Of a DNA stretch of 64,000 bases, positions 15,939-26,605 are shown one piece after another. The DNA lies in the NCBI GenBank assembly GCA_016841965.1, contig JAEANN010000046.1, positions 1 through 64,000 on the forward strand, in the 5' to 3' direction. Source of the stretch: Candidatus Roseilinea mizusawaensis. GTDB taxonomy: Bacteria; Chloroflexota; Anaerolineae; J036; Brachytrichaceae. Each line of letters starts with the position of its first letter. The first letter of the stretch is position 1. A program made the translations under genes and the position numbers. The notes beneath the pieces are model-generated. The model saw only the letters and a list, made by a program, of their open reading frames with translations. It had not been told where the DNA came from and searched no databases.

Positions 15939-17633
15939 TTAGTGTGTGGTGGCTCCGTCGCAGGCCCGACCGACCAAGCGGGCGTATTTAGCCAGCGCGC
16001 CCGATGTGTAGTGCGGCTTGGGCGGTTTCCATGTCTTCAGGCGTGCTGCGATCTCTGCGCGGCTCAATTTCACGCGCAGTGTGCCGCGCGCCGGGTTGCT
16101 GGCGTCGATTTCGATCATGTCACCATCGCGCAGGGCAGCGATCGGCCCGCCCACATACGCCTCGGGGCCGATGTGCCCGATCACCAGGCCGGTCGTTGCG
16201 CCGGAGAAGCGCCCGTCGGTGAGCAAGGCGACATCGTACCCCAGCCCTTGCCCGCGAATAGCGGCAGTGACGGCCAGCATCTCCGGCATGCCGGGCGCGC
16301 CCTTAGGCCCAACATAGCGAATGACCACCACATCGCCGGGTTTGATCTCGCGCCGCGCCACGGCGGCCGCGCACGAGGCTTCGTCGTCAAATACGCGCGC
16401 CGGCCCCACATGCTTCAGCTTGGACACGCCGGCCACTTTGACCACGCTGCCTTCGGGAGCCAGGTTGCCTTTCAAAATCACCATGCCGCCGCTCTCGCGC
16501 AGTGGCTTGCTCACCGGATACACGACACGCTGTTTCTTCAACTGCTCCGCATTCTTCACCTTCTTAAGGTTCTCGGCTACCGTTTTGCCGGTGACCGTTA
16601 TGCAGTCGCCGTGCAGCAGTCCGGCGTCGAGCAGGGTCTTCATCACTACCGGCACGCCGCCGATGCGATGGAGATCTTCCATGACGTACTTGCCGCCCGG
16701 CGTCATATCGGCGATGTGTGGTGTGCGGCAGGTGATGCGGGTGAAGTCGTCGAATGTCAGCCGGATGCCCAGCTCGTGCGCAATGGCTGGCAGGTGCAAG
16801 GCGACATTCGTGGAGCCGCCCATTGCCAGTACGACGGTGAGCGCGTTCTCGAAGGCTTCGCGGGTCATGATGTCACGGGGCAAAATGCCGCGCGCCATCA
16901 GCTGCATCAGGGCTTTGCCGCTGGCGTAAGCCACCGTTTTGCGCGCCTCGTCCACAGCCGGCGGCGACGCATTGCCCGGCAGCGCCATGCCGATGGCTTC
17001 GCTCACGCTGGCCATGCTGTTGGCGGTGAACAGTCCGCCACACGACCCTATGCCGGGACAGGCCGAGCATTCCAGTTCGTACAGGTCCTGGTCGGTGATC
17101 AGGCCGGCTTCGCGTTGGCCCACCGCCTCGTACACGTTCTGAATCGTCACATCCTTGCCGCGAAAACGGCCCGGCTTGATCGTGCCGCCGTACACAAAGA
17201 TGCTGGGCAGGTTGAGGCGGGCCATTGCCATCAGCGTGCCGGGCAGGCTCTTGTCGCAGCCGGCCATGCCGTACAGCGCGTCGTAGCAGTGCGCACGCAT
17301 CATCAGCTCGATCGAATCGGCGATCACTTCGCGGCTGACCAGCGATGCCTTCATGCCCTCATGCCCCATGGCGATGCCGTCGCTCACGGCGATGCTGACA
17401 AATTCGCGTGGCGTCCCGCCCATCTCGCGGATGCCGCGTTTAGCTTCCTGGGCCAGAAACCCCATCGACAGATTGCACGGCGTCGCTTCGTTCCAGGTGT
17501 GCGCCACGCCCACCAGCGGCTGGCGCAAGTCTGTGTCGCCCAGCCCCATGGCGCGCATGAAAGCCCGGTGCGGTGCTCGCGCCATTCCGTCCAACTCTTT
17601 GCTGCGTGTCTTCAAGTGTTCTGTGGATGCCAT
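15939..17633 (-). CDS. ilvD: Dihydroxy-acid dehydratase
   Basis: The 564-residue IlvD/Edd-family enzyme removes water from 2,3-dihydroxy acids in valine and isoleucine synthesis. Fe-S cluster cysteines are visible in [11 protein letters not shown] (near 124) and [17 protein letters not shown] (near 195), and the C-terminal GRFSG is present. Length is normal for IlvD. A GGAG-type Shine-Dalgarno precedes the ATG. The tight link to an MDR dehydrogenase, and absence of other ilv genes, leaves room for a sugar-acid dehydratase role instead. Confidence 0.9.
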   Translation of the reverse strand: MASTEHLKTRSKELDGMARAPHRAFMRAMGLGDTDLRQPLVGVAHTWNEATPCNLSMGFLAQEAKRGIREMGGTPREFVSIAVSDGIAMGHEGMKASLVSREVIADSIELMMRAHCYDALYGMAGCDKSLPGTLMAMARLNLPSIFVYGGTIKPGRFRGKDVTIQNVYEAVGQREAGLITDQDLYELECSACPGIGSCGGLFTANSMASVSEAIGMALPGNASPPAVDEARKTVAYASGKALMQLMARGILPRDIMTREAFENALTVVLAMGGSTNVALHLPAIAHELGIRLTFDDFTRITCRTPHIADMTPGGKYVMEDLHRIGGVPVVMKTLLDAGLLHGDCITVTGKTVAENLKKVKNAEQLKKQRVVYPVSKPLRESGGMVILKGNLAPEGSVVKVAGVSKLKHVGPARVFDDEASCAAAVARREIKPGDVVVIRYVGPKGAPGMPEMLAVTAAIRGQGLGYDVALLTDGRFSGATTGLVIGHIGPEAYVGGPIAALRDGDMIEIDASNPARGTLRVKLSRAEIAARLKTWKPPKPHYTSGALAKYARLVGRACDGATTH

Positions 17634-17877
17634 TTCTTCACTCCATCTGTCTAATCTGGTCTATCTGACCTGCCCACGAATTGTATGTTTCTCTCAGAAG
17701 GGTAGCGGTGCTGCTGTCGATTGGGGATGCGGCATCTGCAATTTGTTGTTGGCTTGCCGCAAGGCGAAATGGCCATGCTTGAAACGGGTGGCATGACCGG
17801 CAAGGTGACCGATGACCGGCCCGTGATGTGTTGTTGCCCAACGCGTCAGCCGCGTCTGATGGCAGATGGAAAGTAAA

Positions 17878-18720
17878 TCACCGCGCGAAGAACCCCACGC
17901 CCAGAATCCCCGGCCCGCCATGTGTGACGATAGCCGGCGGTACGCTCATCACCGGCGGGGTTTTTGACAGCTTCAATTCAACTTGTAACGCTTCGGCCAG
18001 CGCCTGCCCCTCGTCCGGTGCGCCGGCGTGCATCACGCTGATCAGCGCGTCGTCGCCGGGCGCGGCCTGCTCGATCACCAGTTCCTTCATGCGCGCCAGC
18101 GCACGCTGGTGTGTGCGTGCGCGCTCCAGCGGCTCTACTTTGCCGTCGCGCATTTCCAGAATTGGTTTGATCTGCAAGACTGTGCCAACCAGCGCGGCTG
18201 CGCCGCCGATGCGTCCGCCGCGTTGGAGGTATTCCAGAGTGGCTACCACAAAGAACAGTCGGCAGCGTTTGATGTAGCCGTTTAGCTTTGCCACGATGGC
18301 GTCGGCGCTCTCGCCCTTGGCGGCCCAGGCAGCGGCCAGCTCGACCATCGTGCCCAGCGGGCTGCCAATGGTGCGTGTGTCGATGATGCGGATGTCCGAG
18401 CCGGGAAATTCGCCTTTGGCGATTGTGGCCGAGCGCACCGTGCCGCTGACCTCGGCCGATGGGTGAATGCACAAGATCGACTCGCCGGCCGGCGCCAGAC
18501 GCTGGAATACCTCGATGAAAAGTTCAGGCGGTGGCGCAGAGGTCTTGGGTATCATCTTCGAGCTGGTCAGCCGTTGCATGAAGGTTGGGATGTCGATGTC
18601 AATCCCTTCTTGGAGAGACTCATCGCCCAGATGGATGATCTGCGGAATGATCGGGATGTCGTGCGCGCGAGCGATGTCAGCCCCAAGCACTGCCGTAGTA
18701 TCCGTGATGATCTTTACCAT
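17878..18720 (-). CDS. DegV-family fatty-acid-binding protein
   Basis: The 280-residue protein starts IITDTTA and contains PIIPQIIHLGDESLQEGIDI and EYLQRGGRIGGAAAL, signatures of DegV/FakB proteins, which bind a fatty acid and present it to the kinase FakA for incorporation into lipid. No FakA is nearby. The ATG at 18720 starts the conserved first strand; an upstream in-frame extension lacks family similarity. It is separated from the downstream ilvD by about 240 bp. Confidence 0.88.
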   Translation of the reverse strand: MVKIITDTTAVLGADIARAHDIPIIPQIIHLGDESLQEGIDIDIPTFMQRLTSSKMIPKTSAPPPELFIEVFQRLAPAGESILCIHPSAEVSGTVRSATIAKGEFPGSDIRIIDTRTIGSPLGTMVELAAAWAAKGESADAIVAKLNGYIKRCRLFFVVATLEYLQRGGRIGGAAALVGTVLQIKPILEMRDGKVEPLERARTHQRALARMKELVIEQAAPGDDALISVMHAGAPDEGQALAEALQVELKLSKTPPVMSVPPAIVTHGGPGILGVGFFAR

Positions 18721-18742
18721 CCTGCCACCCGTGTCAATCAAC

Positions 18743-18802
18743 CACGAAGAAACAGAGGGCACAAAGAGATCGAGCCGTCTTTGTGATCTTCGTTTCTTCG
18801 TG
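18743..18802. repeat. 60-bp nested inverted repeat
   Basis: CACGAAGAAAC (18743) is complementary to 18792-18802, and inner CACAAAGA (18760) to TCTTTGTG (18778-18785). It fills the gap between the SDR stop and the degV start. CACAAAG units also occur at 862-929. Confidence 0.75.
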
Positions 18803-18810
18803 CTGACAGA

Positions 18811-19623
18811 TCAATTCATTTCCTGGCCGCCGGTGACGCTGAGGGCAATGCCGGTGATGTAGCGTGCGGCGTCGGATGCCAGGTAGAGCACCGCGCCGGC
18901 CACGTCGTCGTATGTGCAGCCACGCTTCATCGGCACCTGGTTGATATATGCCTGGCGCACATCTTCGATCGTTTTGGCGCCCGGTACTTTGCCGGCCCGC
19001 AAGTATTGCACGAACAGCCCACGCTCTGGGTCGTTCCACAATGGCGAGTCGAGCAAATTGCCCGGGCAGATCGCGTTCACCCGGATGCCGTCTTCGGCCA
19101 GGTCCAGCGCGATGGATTGCGTGAGGCCGATCCCGCCGAACTTCGACGCGGCGTAGGCCGAGTTGCGCAAGCTGCCTTTTTTGCCCGACTTGGAGTTGAT
19201 CTGGATGATGACGCCCTGTTTGCGTGGCCGCATGACGCGCGCAGCATGCTTGGCCGTGAGAAAATAGCCGAACAGGTTGACGTTCATTACTGCTGCCCAC
19301 TTGTCGGCCGGGAAATCGACCACATCGCCAGAGATCAGAATGCCGGCATTGGCAACGACGATATCGAGCTGGCCGAACTCGCTCACCACGTGATCGACCA
19401 TGGCCGCCACCTGATCTTCTTGGGTGACGTCCACTTTGATGGCAATGGCTTTGCGCCCGGTTTCGCGTTGCACCAGGCCGGCAGTGTCGGCGCACGTTTG
19501 CTCGTTCAAGTCGGCCACAGCGACATGGCAGCCCGCTTGCGCCAGGCTCAGGCAGATCGCTGCGCCCAAGCCCTGACCGCCGCCGGTGACGAGTGCAATT
19601 TTGTCTGGGAGTGTGTGAGTCAT
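18811..19623 (-). CDS. SDR oxidoreductase, sorbitol-6-phosphate dehydrogenase-like
   Basis: The 270-residue short-chain dehydrogenase has the NAD motif TGGGQGLG (residues 14-21), NAG at about 92-94, the catalytic INSKSG and YAASK, and ends TGGQEMN. The NSKSG and LLDSPLW features are reminiscent of SrlD-type sorbitol-6-phosphate 2-dehydrogenases. It is the last gene of a minus-strand trio with a 574-residue MDR dehydrogenase and a PHP-domain protein, so a sugar or polyol pathway is inferred. Confidence 0.82.
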   Translation of the reverse strand: MTHTLPDKIALVTGGGQGLGAAICLSLAQAGCHVAVADLNEQTCADTAGLVQRETGRKAIAIKVDVTQEDQVAAMVDHVVSEFGQLDIVVANAGILISGDVVDFPADKWAAVMNVNLFGYFLTAKHAARVMRPRKQGVIIQINSKSGKKGSLRNSAYAASKFGGIGLTQSIALDLAEDGIRVNAICPGNLLDSPLWNDPERGLFVQYLRAGKVPGAKTIEDVRQAYINQVPMKRGCTYDDVAGAVLYLASDAARYITGIALSVTGGQEMN

Positions 19624-19653
19624 GGGTGATTCGATTGCTGTGGGGATGTCGTG

Positions 19654-21378
19654 TCAGAGCGCCATGAGCCGCAGAAATTCCTCTTCGGCCTCCACTGTCC
19701 ACTCGCCGCCATTCTTGAGCTTGGCGTACACGGTGGGAAGTTTGTCCTTCAAGTCTGGCAGCGCTGTAACTGGCAAGTCTTTGATGTTGGGGAAGATGAC
19801 TACCTTGCCAGGGTAGGTCGCATCCTTCAGGGCTTGCAGGCCGGCTTTGGCTGCGTCGAGTGAGCCGATCGCGGCGACGGAGCGATTGGGCGACAGCCGG
19901 CCCTCTTCGGTGTCGCGCAGCATGCTCAGCATATCCTCGATGCTGGATGCCGAGTGGCCAATCACGCGCGTGTCCTTGTCCAGCGTATCGGTCAGGTCGA
20001 GATTGACCATTGTGCCGCGATTGACGCCGGCGAACACATTCATCACACCCTTGCGATTCAGGTAGGTGGCAGCGTCAGCGATCACAGCAGCCACCGGGGC
20101 CAGCACGATGATGTCATCAAAACCGCCGCCTGCCTTGAATTCGGCCAGCTTGGCAGCGTCTTCTTGCCTGCTTGGGTTTAGGCAGATCAAATTGATGAGA
20201 TGGTTTTTGGCGTCGTGTTCGAAACTTTGCTGCAAGTCTGCAAGTCGCGTGTCGCTCACGTCGGTGCAGACGATGACCGACGGGCCATTCGGCATCTCGA
20301 TAGCGCGCTGCAAGTGCATGCGGCCAATTGGCCCGCCGGCGCCGACCATCCAGCACAAACCGCCCGGCCTGAGCGTCGAGCGCACCGGCGTGTCGGCATA
20401 GGCGCGTGCAATGTCAGGGCTTTTAGTGCCGACATACACCCAGCGGTTGTAGTGAATCCGGCCTACGTCGATGTTCGCTTTGCGCGCAAAGGGCTTGTCA
20501 CTCACGATGGCGACGACGCCAAAATCGGCCAGCCGGGGGCTGACCTTTTCAATCAGGTCTGCGTCCGAGCCAAGGATGATGATGTCATCGATTTTGTCGA
20601 TCGCTTCGGGCAGGCGGTCGAGATCGGGCACCTCGTGCGTCTCGACGCCCAGTGCCTTTGCTTTCTGCTTCAGCCAGCCGGCCAATTCTTTTGGCGCGTT
20701 GCTGAGCAGCAGAATGGCCGGGTGCGATTGCTCGTCGAAGCCGGCGGAAATGGTGTAGGGCAGGTGGGGATCCGCGTCGGCGCTGCCGATGATCCATGCC
20801 ACGCCACCCGGCTTGATGCCGGTGCGGTATTTCAGTTGATAGGCAGCAATTACACAGGCCCACGGCTCCACCAACGCGCCCTCGACGTAGCCGGTTTCCT
20901 CTTTGATGGGGATCAGGTAGTTGCCATGATCGCCGTTCAGGATGCGCTGGTCGATCACGTTGTATTGCGACAGCCCACCCTGAATCATGTACCCGTAGGC
21001 GTATCCTACGCCATCTACGTAGATGTCGGCCTGAATGATGAAGCGTTGGCCAACCTTGTACTGGTCTTTAAGGTTATCGCCTACGCCGACGACAGTCATC
21101 ACCACCTCATGGCCCATCACCACGGGATCTTTCTTCATATCTTTGAAGATGCGCGGATGTTTGTCGCCCAGCGAAAGAATCTTGATGTCGGAAAAGCACA
21201 AGCCACATGCATCATGCCGCACCAGCAATTCGTCTGGCCCGCATTGGGGCATGTCGGTCTCAATCGGTTTGTCGTTCACGCCCAGGTTTTCGAATCCTGC
21301 GCCGTACAAAGGCCACAGCCTGTTTTTGGCCGGCAGGGCTTGTCTGGCTTGTCTGTATTCGATGTAGTTGTCTGACAT
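19654..21378 (-). CDS. Large MDR-type dehydrogenase, L-sorbose-1-phosphate reductase-like
   Basis: The 574-residue protein is much longer than ordinary MDR enzymes (about 350). The N-terminal catalytic domain has CGLCFSDIKIL and GHEVVMTVVG; it is followed by two Rossmann-like regions, IIGSADAD near 195 and MVGAGGPIGRMHL near 350. This layout fits SorE-like sugar-phosphate reductases. AAGGA lies 7 nt before the ATG at 21378. It sits 30 nt before the SDR gene and 45 nt after the PHP gene, so the trio is probably one operon. Confidence 0.78.
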   Translation of the reverse strand: MSDNYIEYRQARQALPAKNRLWPLYGAGFENLGVNDKPIETDMPQCGPDELLVRHDACGLCFSDIKILSLGDKHPRIFKDMKKDPVVMGHEVVMTVVGVGDNLKDQYKVGQRFIIQADIYVDGVGYAYGYMIQGGLSQYNVIDQRILNGDHGNYLIPIKEETGYVEGALVEPWACVIAAYQLKYRTGIKPGGVAWIIGSADADPHLPYTISAGFDEQSHPAILLLSNAPKELAGWLKQKAKALGVETHEVPDLDRLPEAIDKIDDIIILGSDADLIEKVSPRLADFGVVAIVSDKPFARKANIDVGRIHYNRWVYVGTKSPDIARAYADTPVRSTLRPGGLCWMVGAGGPIGRMHLQRAIEMPNGPSVIVCTDVSDTRLADLQQSFEHDAKNHLINLICLNPSRQEDAAKLAEFKAGGGFDDIIVLAPVAAVIADAATYLNRKGVMNVFAGVNRGTMVNLDLTDTLDKDTRVIGHSASSIEDMLSMLRDTEEGRLSPNRSVAAIGSLDAAKAGLQALKDATYPGKVVIFPNIKDLPVTALPDLKDKLPTVYAKLKNGGEWTVEAEEEFLRLMAL

Positions 21379-21423
21379 TTTGCTGTCCTTACTCAAAACA
21401 TCGCGCTTTGAACACAAGTTAGG

Positions 21424-22773
21424 TTACCACAGCAACTTCACGATATCGTCTGGGGTCATCTCTGGCCTGGCTGCGCCGAGTTGTGCCAGACCGCGCCGGC
21501 CTGGTGGTGTACGTCGCCCAACCTGTAAATAGAACGCATTGCGCTCGCGCCGTGTGGGCAGGTGCGCTTTGGCCCACGCGCTCTGATAGCCCAGCCCATT
21601 AGCGCGCTGCATCATCACATGTCCGTAAATGAAAAACGCGCCATCCATGAAATCCTGGCGCAACGGCGCCAGCTCTGGCGCATCGAAGTCATCTACCAGT
21701 TTGTTGCCAAAAGCGTTCATTTCGGTGCCGATGTTCAGAGGTAGATCGAGCTGCTGGGCCAGTTCGACGACTTTGTGCAGCTCGCGCGCTTTGGTCTGAC
21801 GCGTGGCCGGATCGCTGATGTTCCAGTTGCGATCGGGGATGATGTTGAGCGCGACGACGCCTTTGCCGATCAGCAGGTTGAGCAGCTCTTCCTCGGCTTG
21901 CTCGCCGGCCGATAATCCGTCCAGCCATGTCGCGCACGGCAACGCATGGCAGGCCAGGATCAATTGGTGGTATTCCTCGACGGTGGGGAAGTTGGCCGGG
22001 TTGGGCTGGGCGTAGCCGACGCCGCCTTTCTTCATCAGTTTGGCGCGGATGAGGTTGGAGAGCGCCGGCGCATCGTTGACGATGGCCGCGATTTTGTCCG
22101 GGGCGGTGTCGAGCTTGCTCGACCAGAACTGGATCAGGGCCTGTCCCTGATGCTGTCGTCGAGCGGCTTGCATGTAAGCGACCAGCATGTGGCGTTCGGT
22201 GGCGTTGCCGGCCGGCGTCAACGGCAACACCTCAGCTTCGTAATCGATCATCACCGGATCGAGATAAGCGTTGATTTTGGCCAGCATGGCCCGGTTGCGT
22301 TGTGTGGCGCGTTCGCGCATGGCCCGTGCGATGGGCGCTGCGGTGTCGGGGATGCGCCCGCTGGCAAAGCCGATGCCCATGTGGTAAAAGATGCCCGGCT
22401 CCCCCGGTGAGTTGATCTCGCGGGTGGCAAACTCTGGCACATACACGCGCGTTTCGATGGCTGTGCTGCCACGCACATCGGCGATTTCGCAGGCCTCAAG
22501 AAACTCGTCCACTCCGTCCAGCACATCAAAGTCCACCATGCCGATCAACTTCAGGCCGAGCTTTCTGGCCAGCCACGCGAGCGAGGTGGGCGAATGGCCA
22601 TAGGCATTGAACGAGAAAAACGTGTGGCAGTGCATGTTGGCGAGGTCGCTTTCTGGTGGAAGTGTCACCGCGCCGGCCTTTGCCAGCGCAAGCAACTCAT
22701 TGAGTGCACTCGCGCGCTCATGCGGATCGAACGAATTGAGTCTGGCTTCCAGAGCCTCGGTATTTGCGTTTAT
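21424..22773 (-). CDS. PHP-domain protein, apparently with an ATA start
   Basis: The protein of about 449 residues has metal-binding PHP motifs, DLANMHCHTFFS and MVDFDVLDGV near the N-terminus, and later NIIPDRNW and GTEMNAFGN; PHP proteins are phosphoesterases or related metal enzymes. No ATG or GTG opens the conserved N-terminus. AGGAG at 22786-22782 is followed after 8 nt by ATA AAC GCA, where an ATG would be expected. The start is set at that ATA (22773); otherwise TTG at 22695 would remove 26 residues. It heads the SDR/MDR operon. Confidence 0.72.
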   Translation of the reverse strand: MNANTEALEARLNSFDPHERASALNELLALAKAGAVTLPPESDLANMHCHTFFSFNAYGHSPTSLAWLARKLGLKLIGMVDFDVLDGVDEFLEACEIADVRGSTAIETRVYVPEFATREINSPGEPGIFYHMGIGFASGRIPDTAAPIARAMRERATQRNRAMLAKINAYLDPVMIDYEAEVLPLTPAGNATERHMLVAYMQAARRQHQGQALIQFWSSKLDTAPDKIAAIVNDAPALSNLIRAKLMKKGGVGYAQPNPANFPTVEEYHQLILACHALPCATWLDGLSAGEQAEEELLNLLIGKGVVALNIIPDRNWNISDPATRQTKARELHKVVELAQQLDLPLNIGTEMNAFGNKLVDDFDAPELAPLRQDFMDGAFFIYGHVMMQRANGLGYQSAWAKAHLPTRRERNAFYLQVGRRTPPGRRGLAQLGAARPEMTPDDIVKLLW

Positions 22774-23093
22774 GAGTCACACTCCTGCAACGGGCGATCG
22801 ATAGGCCGGCTATCTAGCCGACACAGGCAGGCTGTGTAGTTGCACAGCCGCCCTATGAGCGCAGTGATTCTAGCCCGAAGGGTACAGCCGGTCAATTAAA
22901 TTATGCGTAGGGCAGTCTATTTTGTTGTTTCTGCAGCAGTGCTGACCGGCAAGGCACAAGAAGGGGCAGAAAGAGTAGAAAAAGGGGTAGAAAAGGCGGA
23001 GAATCTGAGGGGTGGTAATGCTGAGGGGGCAGCGTTCGAGACGAGGGCAGCTAAACTTCCCGTAAGAGTCGGGGCGCCTGGCTGCCGTCCGGT
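22774..23093. other. Gene-free interval with purine-rich tract
   Basis: No gene is supported. 22960-23035 is strongly purine-biased on the plus strand with irregular GAAGGGG-like and GTAGAAAA-like units, a possible triplex-forming tract. GGCTGTG and CACAGCC near 22828-22848 form a 7-bp hairpin. Confidence 0.4.
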
Positions 23094-23297
23094 CTAGCCA
23101 GAGATAGCCTGAGCCGGCACAGCAACAGGCTGAGTGCGGATCATGTTTTCGAGTCGCTCTAACTCAGCAATCAGCCGGTTCTGGCGCACGCGCAATGTCT
23201 GGGCCTGCACGCCCTCATGCAGTCTAATCTCCTGGTTCATCCGGGTCAGCTCGCGGCGAACGAAAGCGATTTGTTGCTCTACTTGTTGTCTGTTCAT
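23094..23297 (-). CDS. Small coiled-coil-like hypothetical protein
   Basis: The 67-residue protein begins MNRQQVEQQIAFVRREL and is rich in Gln, Arg, Glu and Leu with heptad-like spacing up to about residue 52, suggesting a helical coiled coil. A clear GGGAGGG ribosome-binding site lies 5 nt before the ATG at 23297, which supports real translation. No family was recognised. It is divergent from the PfkB kinase gene. Confidence 0.55.
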   Translation of the reverse strand: MNRQQVEQQIAFVRRELTRMNQEIRLHEGVQAQTLRVRQNRLIAELERLENMIRTQPVAVPAQAISG

Positions 23298-23429
23298 GGG
23301 ACCCTCCCTTGTATGCAAATTTTCGAACAGATGATATTGGCGGAATGTTAAGTTTTCGTAAATGGCCTGCGGTGTGCGCGTTAAGGACAAACATTCCTTT
23401 TCCCGTTAAAATGCTGTGACGGAGGGCTT

Positions 23430-24344
23430 ATGTTGCCGGACCGAACGATTCGTTTTGATGTGTTGTGCTATGGCACGATCTCACTCGACAATACCGTGCG
23501 CGTGCCGTTTCTTCCCAATCCACGCCGGGATGTTCAGGTCATCCGTGAGCAATACCATCCCGCCGGCGAGGCCGTGAGCGTGGGGGTTGCATTGGCAGCT
23601 TGGGGCCTGGAAGTAGCGCTGATCGGTAATGTCATCGGTGAAGATGACTACGGCAATCAGATCATCACCACGTTGCACCATCACCCCGGCGTCGATTTGC
23701 GGTATGTGTCGCGCGAAGCCGGCGTGCGCACTCCCTTTCGGCGTGTGCTGGTCACACCCGATGGTGAACGTAGTGTGCTGGGCTATTGGTTTGACGATAC
23801 GCCCAAAGTCCCGCTCACTGTTGATGTGATTCGACGTGCCCGGCTTCTCAGCGTCGATGTGTACGGGCGTGAGGAGCGCAATCGCGCTGCCCTATTGGCG
23901 CGCGACGCGGGCCGGCCGGTAGTGGCGGCAGACGTGGTCTGGCCAGATCACCCCATGCTCCAATGTGCCGGCGTGATCGTTAATTCGTACGACTTCACGA
24001 TGGCGCAATTCCCCGGCGTGGATTTGCGCGAGCACATGTGGCGACTGCATCAGGCCGGCCAGGCGGTGATTATCACTACACTTGGCGAGAAGGGCTGTCT
24101 GGCCCTCGACCGCGACGGCAACTTCATGGAAAGTGCGGCCTTCGAGGTGCCCGTAATCGACACGACCAGCGCAGGCGAGGTGTTTAAAGCGGGTGTGATC
24201 TATGCCTATCTGCAAGGTTGGCCGATGACGCGCATGCTGCGCTTTGCGAATGCTGCCGCTGCGCTCAAGTGCAGCCACGAATCGTTGTTTCCGCCGTTGA
24301 CGCTGAATGAAGTTCTGCGTCTGGCCGGCGAATCGAACGAATAA
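23430..24344 (+). CDS. PfkB-family sugar/nucleoside kinase with altered catalytic motif
   Basis: The 304-residue protein has the ribokinase fold: GTISLDN near the start, GGE-like PAGEAVSVGVALAAWG at about 44-59, TLGEKGCLAL near 217, and the C-terminal phosphate/anion-hole motif. That motif normally reads DTTGAGDxF with Asp as catalytic base; here it is DTTSAGEVF, so S247 replaces Gly and E250 replaces Asp. Activity may be altered. GGAGG precedes the ATG. It is divergent from the PHP/MDR/SDR operon and might supply a phosphorylated sugar to it. Confidence 0.82.
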   Translation: MLPDRTIRFDVLCYGTISLDNTVRVPFLPNPRRDVQVIREQYHPAGEAVSVGVALAAWGLEVALIGNVIGEDDYGNQIITTLHHHPGVDLRYVSREAGVRTPFRRVLVTPDGERSVLGYWFDDTPKVPLTVDVIRRARLLSVDVYGREERNRAALLARDAGRPVVAADVVWPDHPMLQCAGVIVNSYDFTMAQFPGVDLREHMWRLHQAGQAVIITTLGEKGCLALDRDGNFMESAAFEVPVIDTTSAGEVFKAGVIYAYLQGWPMTRMLRFANAAAALKCSHESLFPPLTLNEVLRLAGESNE

Positions 24345-24357
24345 CTCCATCCCTTGA

Positions 24358-26107
<1,750 letters not shown>

Positions 26108-26121
26108 AGGAAGGTTTACGA

Positions 26122-26523
26122 ATGAGAACGATTGAGCGCGAGCTATTGCTCAAGGATGAGGTGTACGCGATTGTTGGCGCGGCAATGGAAGTATCGAACG
26201 TGCTTGGCTCAGGATTTCTGGAAGCTGTGTATCAGGAGGCTTTGCACATTGAGCTGACCGCCAGAAATATCCCCTTTGTCGCCCAGCATGCTGTCAATAT
26301 CTCCTACAAGGGCAGAATACTGAGGGCAACGTACATCCCCGACTTTATTTGCTACGACCAGGTTATCGTCGAGATCAAAGCACTGAAAGCGCTCACATCT
26401 GTCGAGGAGGCGCAACTGCTGAACTACCTCAAAGCGACCGGCAAGCCTGTGGGAGTGCTGATCAATTTCGGCGCGCCAAAGCTTGAGTGGAAACGAATGG
26501 TCATGACAAAAGCCCCCGAGTGA
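26122..26523 (+). CDS. GxxExxY-family PD-(D/E)XK nuclease-fold protein
   Basis: The 133-residue protein has the naming motif GFLEAVY (G31, E34, Y37) and a PD-(D/E)XK-like core: D74 in YIPDFICYD and the ExK pair E84/K86 in VEIKAL. This points to a small metal-dependent nuclease fold; biological function is unknown. AAGGAAGG lies 7 nt before the ATG. It is bracketed by inverted arrays of the same decamer, and it lies between two convergent metabolic genes that both terminate in those arrays, as expected for an inserted cassette. Confidence 0.8.
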   Translation: MRTIERELLLKDEVYAIVGAAMEVSNVLGSGFLEAVYQEALHIELTARNIPFVAQHAVNISYKGRILRATYIPDFICYDQVIVEIKALKALTSVEEAQLLNYLKATGKPVGVLINFGAPKLEWKRMVMTKAPE

Positions 26524-26541
26524 CTGTCAACAAGCACACCT

Positions 26542-26605
26542 GAACGCGAATCAACTCTCCATTCGCGTTCATTCGCGTTTATTCGCGTTTATTCGCGTTT
26601 ATTGG
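26542..26605. repeat. Decamer array, right arm in inverted orientation, with hairpin
   Basis: GAACGCGAAT (26542-26551) and ATTCGCGTTC (26561-26570) form a perfect 10-bp hairpin with a 9-nt loop, then three ATTCGCGTTT units follow to 26600. They are the reverse complement of the left-arm unit. The stop of the epimerase gene (26589-26591) lies inside. Confidence 0.95.

Noticed and set aside
15936-17654. 572-residue plus-strand ORF
   Set aside because: It lies wholly antisense to ilvD, whose motifs are unmistakable; long antisense frames are common in high-GC DNA.
20200-21375. 391-residue plus-strand ORF
   Set aside because: Antisense shadow of the large MDR dehydrogenase, His/Asp/Val-rich composition and no family features.
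22903-23097. 64-residue plus-strand ORF in the purine-rich interval
   Set aside because: Composition reflects the purine tract, there is no Shine-Dalgarno and no recognisable family.
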